This document shows, piece after piece, positions 35,266-43,978 of a stretch of DNA of 60,831 nt; within the stretch, counting starts at the first letter, position 1, and each line of letters begins with the position of its first letter. The notes below the pieces were generated by a model. That model was not told where the DNA came from. It did no database searches and was given only the letters and a program-made list of their open reading frames with translations. Source of the DNA: Lachnospiraceae bacterium (GTDB lineage Bacteria > Bacillota > Clostridia > Lachnospirales > Lachnospiraceae). The stretch covers positions 1-60,831 of the forward strand of contig JAFYAS010000039.1 in the NCBI GenBank assembly GCA_017540605.1, read 5' to 3'. Both the position numbers and the translations under genes were made by a program.

Positions 35266-36414
35266 ATGAGAAAGAAGATATTAACAATAGGAATGGCAAT
35301 GGCACTACTTTTTACAGGATGTGGAGCATCAAAGGATAATGCATCCATACCATCTGAATCGGCAAAGACGAACAACAGATCAGTGAACTTCGAAGGTGCA
35401 ATGGCTGACGGAGAGGCTGTCAATTCGGATGAAGCTTATGCGGAGATAGGCGAAACTTATGACGATTATGGGGCAGCTGAGGAGGATATGGCAAAATATG
35501 ATGAGGTTCAGGAAAGTGAGGGTGCGGATCTCGGCGCAGGAGGATCATCATCAAATATCACAGACAACAACACCAATACAACCATCAACACAGAAAAGCT
35601 TATATATCACTGTGATCTTCGATTTGACACTCTTGATTACAAGAAGTCTATTTCAGATCTCAAGAAGCTTATAGCGGACAATGAAGGCTTTATCGAGCAG
35701 GAGAACGAAAGCTCCAACAATAACAATTACAATTATTACTATGTTGACGAAACCTCAAAGTCCGCAGCACTTTTTACTTACACTGCTACAATCCGTGTTC
35801 CCTCAAAAAAATATGATAGCTTTGTAAACGGAACAGGCAATTTAGGCGATCTGAAGAACAAGAATGCCAATGTAACCAATGTAAGCACTGAATATTATGA
35901 TCTTCAGGCTGAGCTAAAGGTTTATGAGACAAAGTATCAGAGATATCTCGATATGCTTTCAAAGGCTGACAAGGTAAAGGATATCATCGAGATTGAGAAC
36001 AACATCACTCCCCTTGAGACCCGTATCAACCAGATCAAGACAAGAATGAACAATATCAACAATGATGTAGCTTACAGCTATGTTAGTGTAAGTATTCAGG
36101 AGGTTAAGGAGTATGAGGTGAGAGAGGAAAAGAACGAGACCTTCTTCCAAAGACTTTCAAGAGAGTTCAAGGAAGCAACCAAGGATTTCGGCTATAGAGT
36201 TCAGGATTTCATTATCTATCTTGCAACACATGTATTTGATCTGATCATCTTCATTATCCTCGCGTTCATAGCATGGAAGCTTATCGTAAAGAAGTTCATC
36301 AAAAAGATCAAGGCAAAGAAAGGGGTTCCTGTTGACGACTCTAAAAAGGGTACCGTTATAAATGAAGAAGTAGAGATAGCAGAAACTTCGGATGTTGACA
36401 ATACTGAAAACTAG
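35266..36414 (+). CDS. DUF4349 domain lipoprotein
   Basis: A 382-residue secreted lipoprotein. Lipobox: KKILTIGMAMALLFTGCGAS, with the lipidated Cys near residue 19. An acidic, low-complexity stretch (about 35-110, rich in Glu, Asp and Asn) precedes the DUF4349 domain (KLIYHCDLRFDTLDYKKSISDLKKLI; TYTATIRVPSKKYD; a coiled coil with IIEIENNITPLETRINQIKTRM). A transmembrane helix (THVFDLIIFIILAFIAW) and a basic tail end the protein. Function is unknown; family members are envelope anchored. ATG 35266 lies nine bases after GGGAGG; the ATG at 35260 is too close. A hairpin at 35191-35214 in the leader has no T tract on plus. Confidence 0.85.
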   Translation: MRKKILTIGMAMALLFTGCGASKDNASIPSESAKTNNRSVNFEGAMADGEAVNSDEAYAEIGETYDDYGAAEEDMAKYDEVQESEGADLGAGGSSSNITDNNTNTTINTEKLIYHCDLRFDTLDYKKSISDLKKLIADNEGFIEQENESSNNNNYNYYYVDETSKSAALFTYTATIRVPSKKYDSFVNGTGNLGDLKNKNANVTNVSTEYYDLQAELKVYETKYQRYLDMLSKADKVKDIIEIENNITPLETRINQIKTRMNNINNDVAYSYVSVSIQEVKEYEVREEKNETFFQRLSREFKEATKDFGYRVQDFIIYLATHVFDLIIFIILAFIAWKLIVKKFIKKIKAKKGVPVDDSKKGTVINEEVEIAETSDVDNTEN

Positions 36415-36459
36415 TGCATCGGTTTAGCGTTAAACGCTTAAAATACCACCTCCACTATA

Positions 36460-36506
36460 GATTCCCCGCCTTATGTTTTTTACATGGGGCAGGGAATCAT
36501 TTTTTC
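36460..36506 (+). terminator. intrinsic terminator of the DUF4349 gene
   Basis: GATTCCCCGCC (36460-36470) pairs with GGCAGGGAATC (36488-36498) with one C-A mismatch, then ATTTTTTCC. Confidence 0.8.
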
Positions 36507-36570
36507 CTTTATATATTCTGTTTTCTGTGAGATAATGGTAAAAGTATTTAAAGCCTGAAAGGAGCATTAT

Positions 36571-38970
36571 ATGATCAAAAAAATATCCGACGCATTTATA
36601 CTTGAAACAGACCATACCTCATATATTTTTCGTGTGATGAAGAGTGGACATTTGGAGCATCTCTATTACGGTAGAAAGATCACAGTAAAGACCAGAGAGG
36701 ATATAGATTGTCTGCTGGAAAAAAGAGCCTTTGCTCCCGGTAACTCTACCGTTTATTCAGGTAAATATAAGGAGCTTTCCCTTGAGGATTGCCTTCTTGA
36801 GATGAGTAGTCTGGGGAAGGGCGATACAAGAGAGCCTTTTATAGAGCTTCGTCATATGGATGGATCAACTACCTGTGATCTTACCTGTGTTGCTTATGCC
36901 ATGGAGAAGGGCAAGAAGGCCTTTAAAGAGCTTCCGGGTTCATTTGGAAATGAGAATGAGGTTGAGACACTTGATATCCTTCTTCGCGATAAGAATTATG
37001 GTATTGAGCTTCATTTGCTTTATTATGTATATGATAAATGTGATGTGATCACAAGGGCAGCAAAGCTTGAAAATAAGAGTGATGACAAGATATACCTTGA
37101 CAGACTTTTATCTCTTCAGCTTGATCTTGATACGTCAAATATGATGTTGACAACCTTTACAGGTGCCTGGGCAAGAGAGATGAAGAAAAATACTATTCCT
37201 GTTTTATCGGGTAAATATGTGAATGAAAGTAATACCGGAGCATCCTCTAATCAGGCCAATCCCTTCTGTATGCTTAGCAGACCGGGAACAAATGAGGACT
37301 TTGGCGAGGTCTATGGATTTAATCTCATATATAGCGGCAATCATTACGAATGCTTAGAGGTTAGCAGTCAGCAAAAGCTCCGCTTTTTAACCGGTATAAA
37401 TCCAAGAGGCTTTTCCTTTGAAATCTTACCCGGCGAGGATTTTGAGGCTCCTGAAACGGTGATGACATATTCTGACAAGGGCTTTAACGGTATGAGTCAG
37501 AATATGCATTCATTTGTAAGAGAACACATAGTAAGAGGAGCCTGGGCGAAAAAGCCGAGACCTATAATTCTTAACAGCTGGGAGGCTGCTTATTTTGATA
37601 TAAATGAAAAAAAGCTTTTAAAGCTTGCCAAGGCAGGAAAGGATGTGGGCATCGAGCTTTTTGTTATGGATGATGGCTGGTTTGGTGAGAGAAATGATGA
37701 CACAAGCTCTCTTGGTGACTGGTATCCCAATAAGGATAAGCTTCCGGAAGGACTTAAGGGACTTTGTGATAAGGTAAATGAATTGGGGCTTTCCTTCGGT
37801 ATTTGGGTTGAGCCTGAGATGGTAAATGAAAAGAGCAACCTATATAAGGAGCATCCCGATTGGGCTCTCAGAAACCTAAATACACCTCATTCAGAGGGAA
37901 GAAATCAGATGGTTCTTGATCTTACGAAGGAAGAGGTGCAAGACTATGTTATAGAGTCAATGACTAAGGTATTCGGTTCCGCAAATATAGAATATGTTAA
38001 ATGGGATTATAACCGTAATTTTTCAGATGTATTTTCGACATCATTGCCATCTGAAAGACAGGGTGAGGTTTATCACAGATATATGCTGGGACTATACAGA
38101 TGCCTAAGGGTATTGATGAAGAGATTTCCTGATATACTATTTGAAGGCTGTGCTTCCGGAGGCAATCGTTTTGATCTCGGTATGCTTTGCTTTTTCCCTC
38201 AGATATGGGCATCGGATAATACTGATGCAATTTGCCGCGCTGAGATACAGACAGGCCTAAGCTATGGTTATCCTATATCTGTCATAAGCTCACATGTATC
38301 GGGAGCTCCGAACCATCAGACTCTTCGTACAACACCTATGAATACCAGATATGCGGTGGCAAGCTTTGGTGTTCTTGGTTATGAATTAAATCTTTCTGAT
38401 TCACCGGCAGAAGAGCTTAAAGAGATAGAAACGCAGATCGCGGCCTATAAAGAGTGGAGAGATACTTATTTCTTTGGAAGCTTCTACAGAGGAAGAAGCT
38501 TTACTGATCCCCACAATTTAGGTGCCTTTGGAACAGTGCTTGCTGCGGAAAATGAGAATATAACCGAGTGGACAGTGGTTTCCCCTGACAAAAAGCAGGC
38601 TGTGGGTATGATACTTCAAAAGCTTGCGATCCCTAATACCCGTTATCAGTACTTTAAGGCAAGGGGACTAAAGCCTGAGGCAAGGTACCACTTTACCAAT
38701 ATTCCAATGAAACATAATATCAAGGCCTTCGGAGATCTGGTGAACACGGCATCTCCGGTACATATAAAGCAGAATTCCGTAGCGCACAATATGCTTGCGA
38801 GATTCTACAAGATGGATGGTGAGACAGAAGATTATGCCGCTTTTGGTGATACTCTGATGAATGGAGGGGTAAAGCTTTCCCAGGGCTTTGCCGGAACCGG
38901 CTATGATGACAGAGTCAGATTCTTCCCTGATTTTGCCTCAAGGCTTTACTACATTGAGGAAATGGTATGA
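36571..38970 (+). CDS. alpha-galactosidase, glycoside hydrolase family 36
   Basis: Releases alpha-1,6-galactose from melibiose, raffinose and similar sugars. Product 799 residues: N-terminal beta-sandwich (about 1-300), catalytic TIM barrel (about 310-640) and C-terminal beta domain. The catalytic nucleophile Asp479 sits in VKWDYNRNF and the acid/base Asp549 in WASDNTDA; FVMDDGWFGERNDD and EPEMVNEKSNLY are other family signatures. No signal peptide, so cytoplasmic, acting on imported sugar. Family members here are usually 720-740 residues; the extra length is spread over loops. The downstream permeases have their own promoter, so a sugar link with them is uncertain. Confidence 0.93.
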   Translation: MIKKISDAFILETDHTSYIFRVMKSGHLEHLYYGRKITVKTREDIDCLLEKRAFAPGNSTVYSGKYKELSLEDCLLEMSSLGKGDTREPFIELRHMDGSTTCDLTCVAYAMEKGKKAFKELPGSFGNENEVETLDILLRDKNYGIELHLLYYVYDKCDVITRAAKLENKSDDKIYLDRLLSLQLDLDTSNMMLTTFTGAWAREMKKNTIPVLSGKYVNESNTGASSNQANPFCMLSRPGTNEDFGEVYGFNLIYSGNHYECLEVSSQQKLRFLTGINPRGFSFEILPGEDFEAPETVMTYSDKGFNGMSQNMHSFVREHIVRGAWAKKPRPIILNSWEAAYFDINEKKLLKLAKAGKDVGIELFVMDDGWFGERNDDTSSLGDWYPNKDKLPEGLKGLCDKVNELGLSFGIWVEPEMVNEKSNLYKEHPDWALRNLNTPHSEGRNQMVLDLTKEEVQDYVIESMTKVFGSANIEYVKWDYNRNFSDVFSTSLPSERQGEVYHRYMLGLYRCLRVLMKRFPDILFEGCASGGNRFDLGMLCFFPQIWASDNTDAICRAEIQTGLSYGYPISVISSHVSGAPNHQTLRTTPMNTRYAVASFGVLGYELNLSDSPAEELKEIETQIAAYKEWRDTYFFGSFYRGRSFTDPHNLGAFGTVLAAENENITEWTVVSPDKKQAVGMILQKLAIPNTRYQYFKARGLKPEARYHFTNIPMKHNIKAFGDLVNTASPVHIKQNSVAHNMLARFYKMDGETEDYAAFGDTLMNGGVKLSQGFAGTGYDDRVRFFPDFASRLYYIEEMV

Positions 38971-38992
38971 TTTTTCAATGTAAATCTAATAA

Positions 38993-39065
38993 TTGACCTA
39001 ATTATAAAAAAGTGATACAATGTCGTCTTGGTGTGCGGCTGCCGTAAAATGCGGCAGCCGTTTTT
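38993..39065 (+). promoter_or_regulatory. promoter followed at once by a terminator, before the SNF transporter
   Basis: TTGACC (38993-38998), 17-base spacer, TACAAT (39016-39021). About eight bases after the expected start lies CGGCTGCCG (39036-39044) / CGGCAGCCG (39052-39060) and T5: a strong terminator, 38 bases before the gene. It may attenuate the transporter operon or simply end the galactosidase transcript. It lacks the AARGGC hexaloop of the nitrogen leaders. Confidence 0.65.
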
Positions 39066-39103
39066 AACTTTATTTCCATGACATCATTTCGGAGGTTTTC
39101 AAA

Positions 39104-40501
39104 ATGGAGAAAAAAGAGAGAGGTTCGTTCGGAGGGTCCCTTGGCTTTGTCCTTGCGGCGGCAGGTAGTGCGGTAGGACTCGGAAATATCTGGAGATTTC
39201 CCTATCTTGCGGCTCGTGACGGTGGCGGTCTGTTCCTTGTGGTTTATCTGTTGCTTGCAGTAACCTTTGGTTTTACCATGCTTACCGCTGAGATAGCCAT
39301 TGGTAGAAAGACCAAGCAGAGTCCCCTTACAGCCTACAAAAAAATCAGTGAGAAATGGGGCTTTTTAGGTATCATTGCCAGCGTAATTCCCTTTATGATC
39401 ATGCCCTATTACAGTGTTATCGGTGGCTGGGTCATCAAGTATTTTATCGCATTTTTGACCGGCCACGGAGCTGATGCGGCACAGGACGGATATTTCGGCG
39501 GATTTATTACTGCACAGTATGAGCCCCTTATCATGATGGTAATATTCCTTTTGGCTTGTGCGATCATCATTTACAACGGTGTTGAGAGCGGTATTGAAAA
39601 GTCATCAAAGATCATTATGCCTATACTTTTGGTGCTTGTTATAGGTATAGCGATTTTCTCTCTTACTATAAAGAATCCCGGAGCGGACGGAAAGATCGTT
39701 ACAGGACTTCAGGGAATGAAGATATATATGGTTCCCAATCTTGATGGTATCGGAGTGAAGGAGTTCTTCAATGTTCTGGTTGACGCTCTTGGTCAGCTGT
39801 TCTTCTCACTTTCCATCGCTATGGGTATCATGGTTGCCTACGGTTCTTATGTTCCTGATGAAGCCAGCCTTACAAAGTCTATCAATCAGATAGAGATATT
39901 TGATACGGCAGTTGCATTTTTGGCAGGAGTTATGATCATTCCCGCCGTATATGTATTTATGGGAATGGAGGGTATGGATAAGGGGCCTTCTCTTATGTTC
40001 GTAGCTCTTCCCAAGGTATTTGTTGCCATGGGTCCCATAGGAAATGTGATCGGAACACTTTTCTTCGCTATGGTGCTTTTTGCGGCTATCACCAGTGGTA
40101 TGTCCGTGCTTGAGGCTGTAGTTTCCGGATTTATAGATAAGTTTGAAATGCCAAGAAAGAAGGCTACCATTATCGAGACAATAGCGGCGCTTATCATAGC
40201 TGTTGTTGTATGTCTTGGCTATAATATATGGTATTTCGAGTTAAAGCTTCCCAACGGATCAACCGCACAGGTGCTTGATATTCTCGATTATATAAGCAAT
40301 TACATTCTGATGCCTCTGATCGCTATTGGAACCTGTATCCTGATCGGATGGGTTGTAAAGCCTAAGACGGTTATCGATGAATGTACAAAGAACGGAGAGA
40401 AGTTCGGAAGAAAGGGTCTCTTCGTTGTAATGATAAAGTTTATCGCTCCGGTATTGCTTTTCGTATTATTCCTGATATCAGCCGGAATCCTTAAGCTTTA
40501 A
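39104..40501 (+). CDS. SNF-family sodium-dependent transporter
   Basis: A 465-residue neurotransmitter:sodium symporter family protein with about 11-12 helices. The N-terminal GSLGFVLAAAGSAVGLGNIWRFPYLA is the family signature for the unwound TM1 sodium and substrate site; YSVIGGWVIKYF and FFSLSIAMGIMVAYGSY follow. Bacterial members (LeuT, TnaT) import amino acids such as leucine or tryptophan with sodium. The exact amino acid cannot be told. Start ATG at 39104 with CGGAGG before it. The PTS IIC-like gene starts 22 bases after the stop, so they share a transcript, an unusual pairing. Confidence 0.93.
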   Translation: MEKKERGSFGGSLGFVLAAAGSAVGLGNIWRFPYLAARDGGGLFLVVYLLLAVTFGFTMLTAEIAIGRKTKQSPLTAYKKISEKWGFLGIIASVIPFMIMPYYSVIGGWVIKYFIAFLTGHGADAAQDGYFGGFITAQYEPLIMMVIFLLACAIIIYNGVESGIEKSSKIIMPILLVLVIGIAIFSLTIKNPGADGKIVTGLQGMKIYMVPNLDGIGVKEFFNVLVDALGQLFFSLSIAMGIMVAYGSYVPDEASLTKSINQIEIFDTAVAFLAGVMIIPAVYVFMGMEGMDKGPSLMFVALPKVFVAMGPIGNVIGTLFFAMVLFAAITSGMSVLEAVVSGFIDKFEMPRKKATIIETIAALIIAVVVCLGYNIWYFELKLPNGSTAQVLDILDYISNYILMPLIAIGTCILIGWVVKPKTVIDECTKNGEKFGRKGLFVVMIKFIAPVLLFVLFLISAGILKL

Positions 40502-40523
40502 TATGAAAGGAAGAAGTTTTAAA

Positions 40524-41603
40524 ATGAAAGAGTTTTTGAAGAAGAAGGATATAGAGATATCCTTGAAGCGTTATGGTATCGATGCACTTGGAGCTATGGC
40601 ACAGGGTCTTTTCTGTTCATTGCTTATTGGAACAATCATAAATACCATAGGTGCCCAGTTTAATATTGAGTTTTTAAAGCAGCCTGTGGCTACTGTTGCC
40701 GGGGTTGACTATACAGTGGGCGGTATAGCTACTGCTATGAGTGGTCCTGCAATGGCTGTGGCCATCGGATCGGCGCTTAAATGTCCTCCCTTGGTGCTTT
40801 TCTCTATGATCTCTGTGGGCTTTGCATCCAATGCTTTGGGCGGTGCAGGTGGTCCTCTTGCAGTTTTGTTTGTTGCTATCATTGCAGCGGAGTTTGGTAA
40901 GGCGATTTCAAAGGAGACCAAGATTGATATCCTTGTAACCCCCTTAGTTACCATAGGTATTGGAATCTTCCTTTCATGGCTTATAGCACCTCCTCTTGGT
41001 AAGGCTGCCATGAAGGTGGGAGATGTGATCATGTGGGCTACAGAGCAGCAGCCATTTATCATGGGTATCCTTGTATCAGTGATCGTCGGAATAGCCTTAA
41101 CACTTCCCATATCATCAGCAGCTATATGTGCGGCTCTTTCTCTTACGGGTCTTGCCGGTGGAGCTGCTGTGGCAGGCTGTTCTGCTCAGATGGTAGGCTT
41201 TGCGGTTACCTCATTCAAGGAAAATAAGTGGGGCGGTCTTGTTTCCCAGGGAATCGGAACCTCTATGCTCCAGATGGGAAATATAGTAAAGAATCCTAAG
41301 ATATGGCTTGCACCTACACTTGCATCGGCTATTACCGGACCTCTTGCAACCTGCGTTTTCAAGCTTCAGATGAACGGAGCTCCCGTGTCATCAGGTATGG
41401 GAACCTGCGGTCTGGTTGGTCAGATCGGTGTTTACACAGGCTGGGTAAATGATGTGGCAGCGGGTACAAAGGATGCCATCACAGCATTTGACTGGGCAGG
41501 ACTTTTACTTATATCCATAGTTCTTCCAATCATCTTTTCACTCATTTTCGACGCTATATTCAGAAAGCTCGGATGGGTCAAGGACGGAGATATGAAATTG
41601 TAA
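40524..41603 (+). CDS. PTS EIIC_2-type membrane permease
   Basis: A 359-residue polytopic protein resembling the PTS_EIIC_2 family (PF13303): KRYGIDALGAMAQGLFCSLLIGTII, GPAMAVAIGSALKCPPLVLFSMISVG, LGGAGGPLAVLFVAIIAAE, and GAPVSSGMGTCGLVGQIGVYTGW. About ten helices are seen. No IIA or IIB domain or gene is nearby, as is usual for this family, so phosphotransferase function is doubtful and a permease role is more likely. The track start ATG 40503 has no ribosome site; ATG 40524 follows GGAAGAAG, so it is used. Cotranscribed with the SNF transporter; ends before a good terminator. Confidence 0.85.
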   Translation: MKEFLKKKDIEISLKRYGIDALGAMAQGLFCSLLIGTIINTIGAQFNIEFLKQPVATVAGVDYTVGGIATAMSGPAMAVAIGSALKCPPLVLFSMISVGFASNALGGAGGPLAVLFVAIIAAEFGKAISKETKIDILVTPLVTIGIGIFLSWLIAPPLGKAAMKVGDVIMWATEQQPFIMGILVSVIVGIALTLPISSAAICAALSLTGLAGGAAVAGCSAQMVGFAVTSFKENKWGGLVSQGIGTSMLQMGNIVKNPKIWLAPTLASAITGPLATCVFKLQMNGAPVSSGMGTCGLVGQIGVYTGWVNDVAAGTKDAITAFDWAGLLLISIVLPIIFSLIFDAIFRKLGWVKDGDMKL

Positions 41604-41612
41604 AAAATATTA

Positions 41613-41645
41613 AGCTCGGACTCTAGAGTCCGGGCTTTGTTTTTG
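41613..41645 (+). terminator. intrinsic terminator after the transporter pair
   Basis: AAGCTCGGACT / AGTCCGGGCTT stem around a CTAG loop (about 41613-41638), then TGTTTTT. Confidence 0.88.
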
Positions 41646-41727
41646 CCCATATTTCATTTACAATAATGTTTAATTGTGTTATAATTGCAAAAGATTGTGC
41701 CTTCGGGCAGGTAAAGAGGTGATTGTC

Positions 41728-42186
41728 TTGGTCAATACCGATAAGGTTGCCACTATGAGCAAGCTTGCGATATACGAAGCGGGTATCGGTAAGAAGGAGC
41801 TTGTGCTCGCAAAGTATTATAAGAGCGACTATATCAGATACAATGTTCTAAAGACTATTCTTACCGCGGCCTTTTGCTACTGGATCGTGGTGGCGGTTTT
41901 GGCATTTCTCAATATGGAATATATTTTGGACCATATTGTTGATATGGATTATATGCATGTACTCCATTTGCTCGTTGCGGGATTTGTCATATGTCTTGCT
42001 GTGTACTGGCTATTTTCAAGGATTTATTTCTCTGTGAAATACGAGCAGGCGAGACCTCATATCATTGAGTACAACCGTCTTCTTAAAAGGATGGAGGATC
42101 ACTACAAGGAGGGAGTGGACAGTGCCCCGAAGAATGTTAAGATAAGGGGGACTATCGTAGAAAATGACGAGTTTATTGACTATTAG
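41728..42186 (+). CDS. small membrane protein, first gene of the c-di-AMP operon
   Basis: About 152 residues, no named family recognised. Two hydrophobic segments (ILTAAFCYWIVVAVLAFL; VLHLLVAGFVICLAVYWLF) separated by an acidic loop, with a basic, cytoplasmic-looking C-terminal tail. A TATAAT at about 41679-41684 rules out the farthest upstream TTG (41674). TTG 41728 has AAAGAGGTGA upstream and is preferred; ATG 41755 is the alternative with a weak site. The next gene overlaps its end by 23 bases. Position suggests an accessory role in the cdaA membrane cluster, which is inference only. Confidence 0.7.
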   Translation: MVNTDKVATMSKLAIYEAGIGKKELVLAKYYKSDYIRYNVLKTILTAAFCYWIVVAVLAFLNMEYILDHIVDMDYMHVLHLLVAGFVICLAVYWLFSRIYFSVKYEQARPHIIEYNRLLKRMEDHYKEGVDSAPKNVKIRGTIVENDEFIDY

Positions 42187-43093
42187 AGATGAGATAAAGG
42201 ATTTCTTTAGAGAGCACGATCTGATCGTGACTCCTATATTCCGTTTTATTATCGCGTTTATTTTATTGCTTGAGATCAACGCATTATATGGCTATTCGGA
42301 TACATTTTCAAAGCCTCCGATCATTTTTGCCATCTGCCTGGTCTGCGCATTTATGTCAGAGGGTGTGACCCTTCTTGTCATCGGTGCTGTGACACTTGTT
42401 CAGTGCTTCGGTGTGGGACTTGAGGTTGCTGCGGTATATGCGGTTCTTTTTATGGTGATGTATTTTATGTACATCAAGTTTTTCCCGAAGACCGGCTATG
42501 TCGTGCTTTTTACGCCTCTTCTTTATATGTTTAAGATGCACTATCTGTTACCGATCATCGTTGGTATCGTCTGCGGACCTGCAGGCATAGTATCATCGAT
42601 ATTCGGCGTGATCTTTTACTATTTTTCACAGTATGTCAATCAGATCGACGGACTTTTAAAGACTGCCAAAGAGGGGGAGAAGGTATCAAGCTTTATGTAT
42701 ATCTTCACTGAGATGCCCAAGGACAAGGCTATGCTTCTTACTATGATAGTATTTGCCTGTGTTATTATGATCACCTATATCATTTATCGACTTTCCGCAA
42801 GAAATTCATGGTATATCGCGATCTTCACAGGTGGAGTTTTGGAGTTTTTCCTCTTTCTTATGGGTGGCTATGCTCTTGAGGCGGATATTGATATCACAAC
42901 TATTTTGATCGGAACCTTGGTTGGTATCTTGCTTTCCTTTGTATTCCAGTTCTTTAAGGGAACGGTTGATTACTCAAGGACAGAGATCGTTCAGTTTGAG
43001 GATGACGATTATTATTACTATGTGAAGGCTGTTCCGAAGCTTACAGTAGCAGCAAAGAACGTCAATGTAAAAACAATCAATCAAAGAAAATAA
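42164..43093 (+). CDS. polytopic membrane protein upstream of cdaA
   Basis: A 309-residue protein with about eight hydrophobic segments and a short polar tail (VDYSRTEIVQFEDDDYYYYVKAVPKL). No enzymatic motif is visible and I cannot assign a family. The segment FKMHYLLPIIVGIVCGPAGIVSSIFG is the most conserved looking. The ATG at 42164 lies inside the preceding gene without a clear ribosome site, so its translation is probably coupled. It ends 12 bases before cdaA. The tail with DYYYYVKAVPKLTV recalls membrane proteins that sit beside diadenylate cyclase genes in related Lachnospiraceae, from memory only. Confidence 0.75.
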   Translation: MTSLLTIRDEIKDFFREHDLIVTPIFRFIIAFILLLEINALYGYSDTFSKPPIIFAICLVCAFMSEGVTLLVIGAVTLVQCFGVGLEVAAVYAVLFMVMYFMYIKFFPKTGYVVLFTPLLYMFKMHYLLPIIVGIVCGPAGIVSSIFGVIFYYFSQYVNQIDGLLKTAKEGEKVSSFMYIFTEMPKDKAMLLTMIVFACVIMITYIIYRLSARNSWYIAIFTGGVLEFFLFLMGGYALEADIDITTILIGTLVGILLSFVFQFFKGTVDYSRTEIVQFEDDDYYYYVKAVPKLTVAAKNVNVKTINQRK

Positions 43094-43105
43094 GGACATT
43101 TTTAG

Positions 43106-43978
43106 GTGGACAAGATTAACGCATTTATACAGCGTTACATAGATTGGCTGTATATTCCGCAACTTCATATCACGGACATCATGGAGATAGGTATCATTTC
43201 CTTTGTGATCTACCATCTCCTTCGGTGGTTCCAAAAGACGAGAGCATGGACTTTGTTTAAGGGCATAGTCGTGCTTTTGTTATTCGTTGCTTTGGCTACT
43301 GTTTTTCGTTTCAATACTATTTTGTGGATATTGAAGAAGACGGTGAATATCGCTGTTATCGCAGTGATCATCATATTTCAGCCGGAGTTTAGGAACGCTT
43401 TAGAACAGCTGGGAAGAAGAAGCTTTGTTTCATCGCTTTTCAATATTGTTGAGCAGAAGAGTGCTGATACCGAGAGGATATCGGAGGCTACTGTCAATGA
43501 GATCATCAAGGCTGTTTTTGATATGGCCAAGGTTAAAACAGGAGCTTTAATTGTTCTTGAGCAGGAGGTAGCACTGGGTGACTATGAGAATACAGGTATC
43601 TCCGTTGATGCCCTTGTTACAAGCCAGCTCCTTATCAATATTTTCGAGAAGAATACACCGCTTCATGACGGTGCTGTTTTAATACGCAAGGACAGGGTAG
43701 TGGCTGCCACCTGTTATCTGCCTCTTTCAAGCAGCAAGGTGATCAACAAGGATCTTGGAACAAGACATCGTGCTGCTATAGGTATCAGCGAGGTTTCAGA
43801 CAGCCTTACTATTATCGTGTCAGAGGAGACAGGCTCTGTTTCTGTTGCAAAGAGTGGTAGACTCATCAGGAATCTTGATCCTGAGGGGCTTAAAAAGCAG
43901 CTTTTGGAGCTCAATAAGCACGGCAAACAAAAGGACGGAAAAAAGACCGAGGGACGAAAAGGGAAAAAGAAAGCATGA
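43106..43978 (+). CDS. cdaA: membrane diadenylate cyclase CdaA
   Basis: Makes c-di-AMP from two ATP. Product 290 residues: three N-terminal helices (about 25-95: IISFVIYHLL; LFKGIVVLLLFVALATVF; VNIAVIAVIIIF) and a DisA_N cyclase domain. The catalytic motifs DGA (Asp188-Ala190, in LHDGAVLIRKDR) and RHR (Arg220-Arg222, in GTRHRAAIG) are both present. The C-terminal 25 residues are Lys-rich. GTG start at 43106 with AAGGA upstream. It overlaps cdaR by an ATGA, the usual cdaA-cdaR arrangement. CdaR is the expected extracytoplasmic regulator; glmM, the third usual member, is not in this window. Confidence 0.96.
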   Translation: MDKINAFIQRYIDWLYIPQLHITDIMEIGIISFVIYHLLRWFQKTRAWTLFKGIVVLLLFVALATVFRFNTILWILKKTVNIAVIAVIIIFQPEFRNALEQLGRRSFVSSLFNIVEQKSADTERISEATVNEIIKAVFDMAKVKTGALIVLEQEVALGDYENTGISVDALVTSQLLINIFEKNTPLHDGAVLIRKDRVVAATCYLPLSSSKVINKDLGTRHRAAIGISEVSDSLTIIVSEETGSVSVAKSGRLIRNLDPEGLKKQLLELNKHGKQKDGKKTEGRKGKKKA

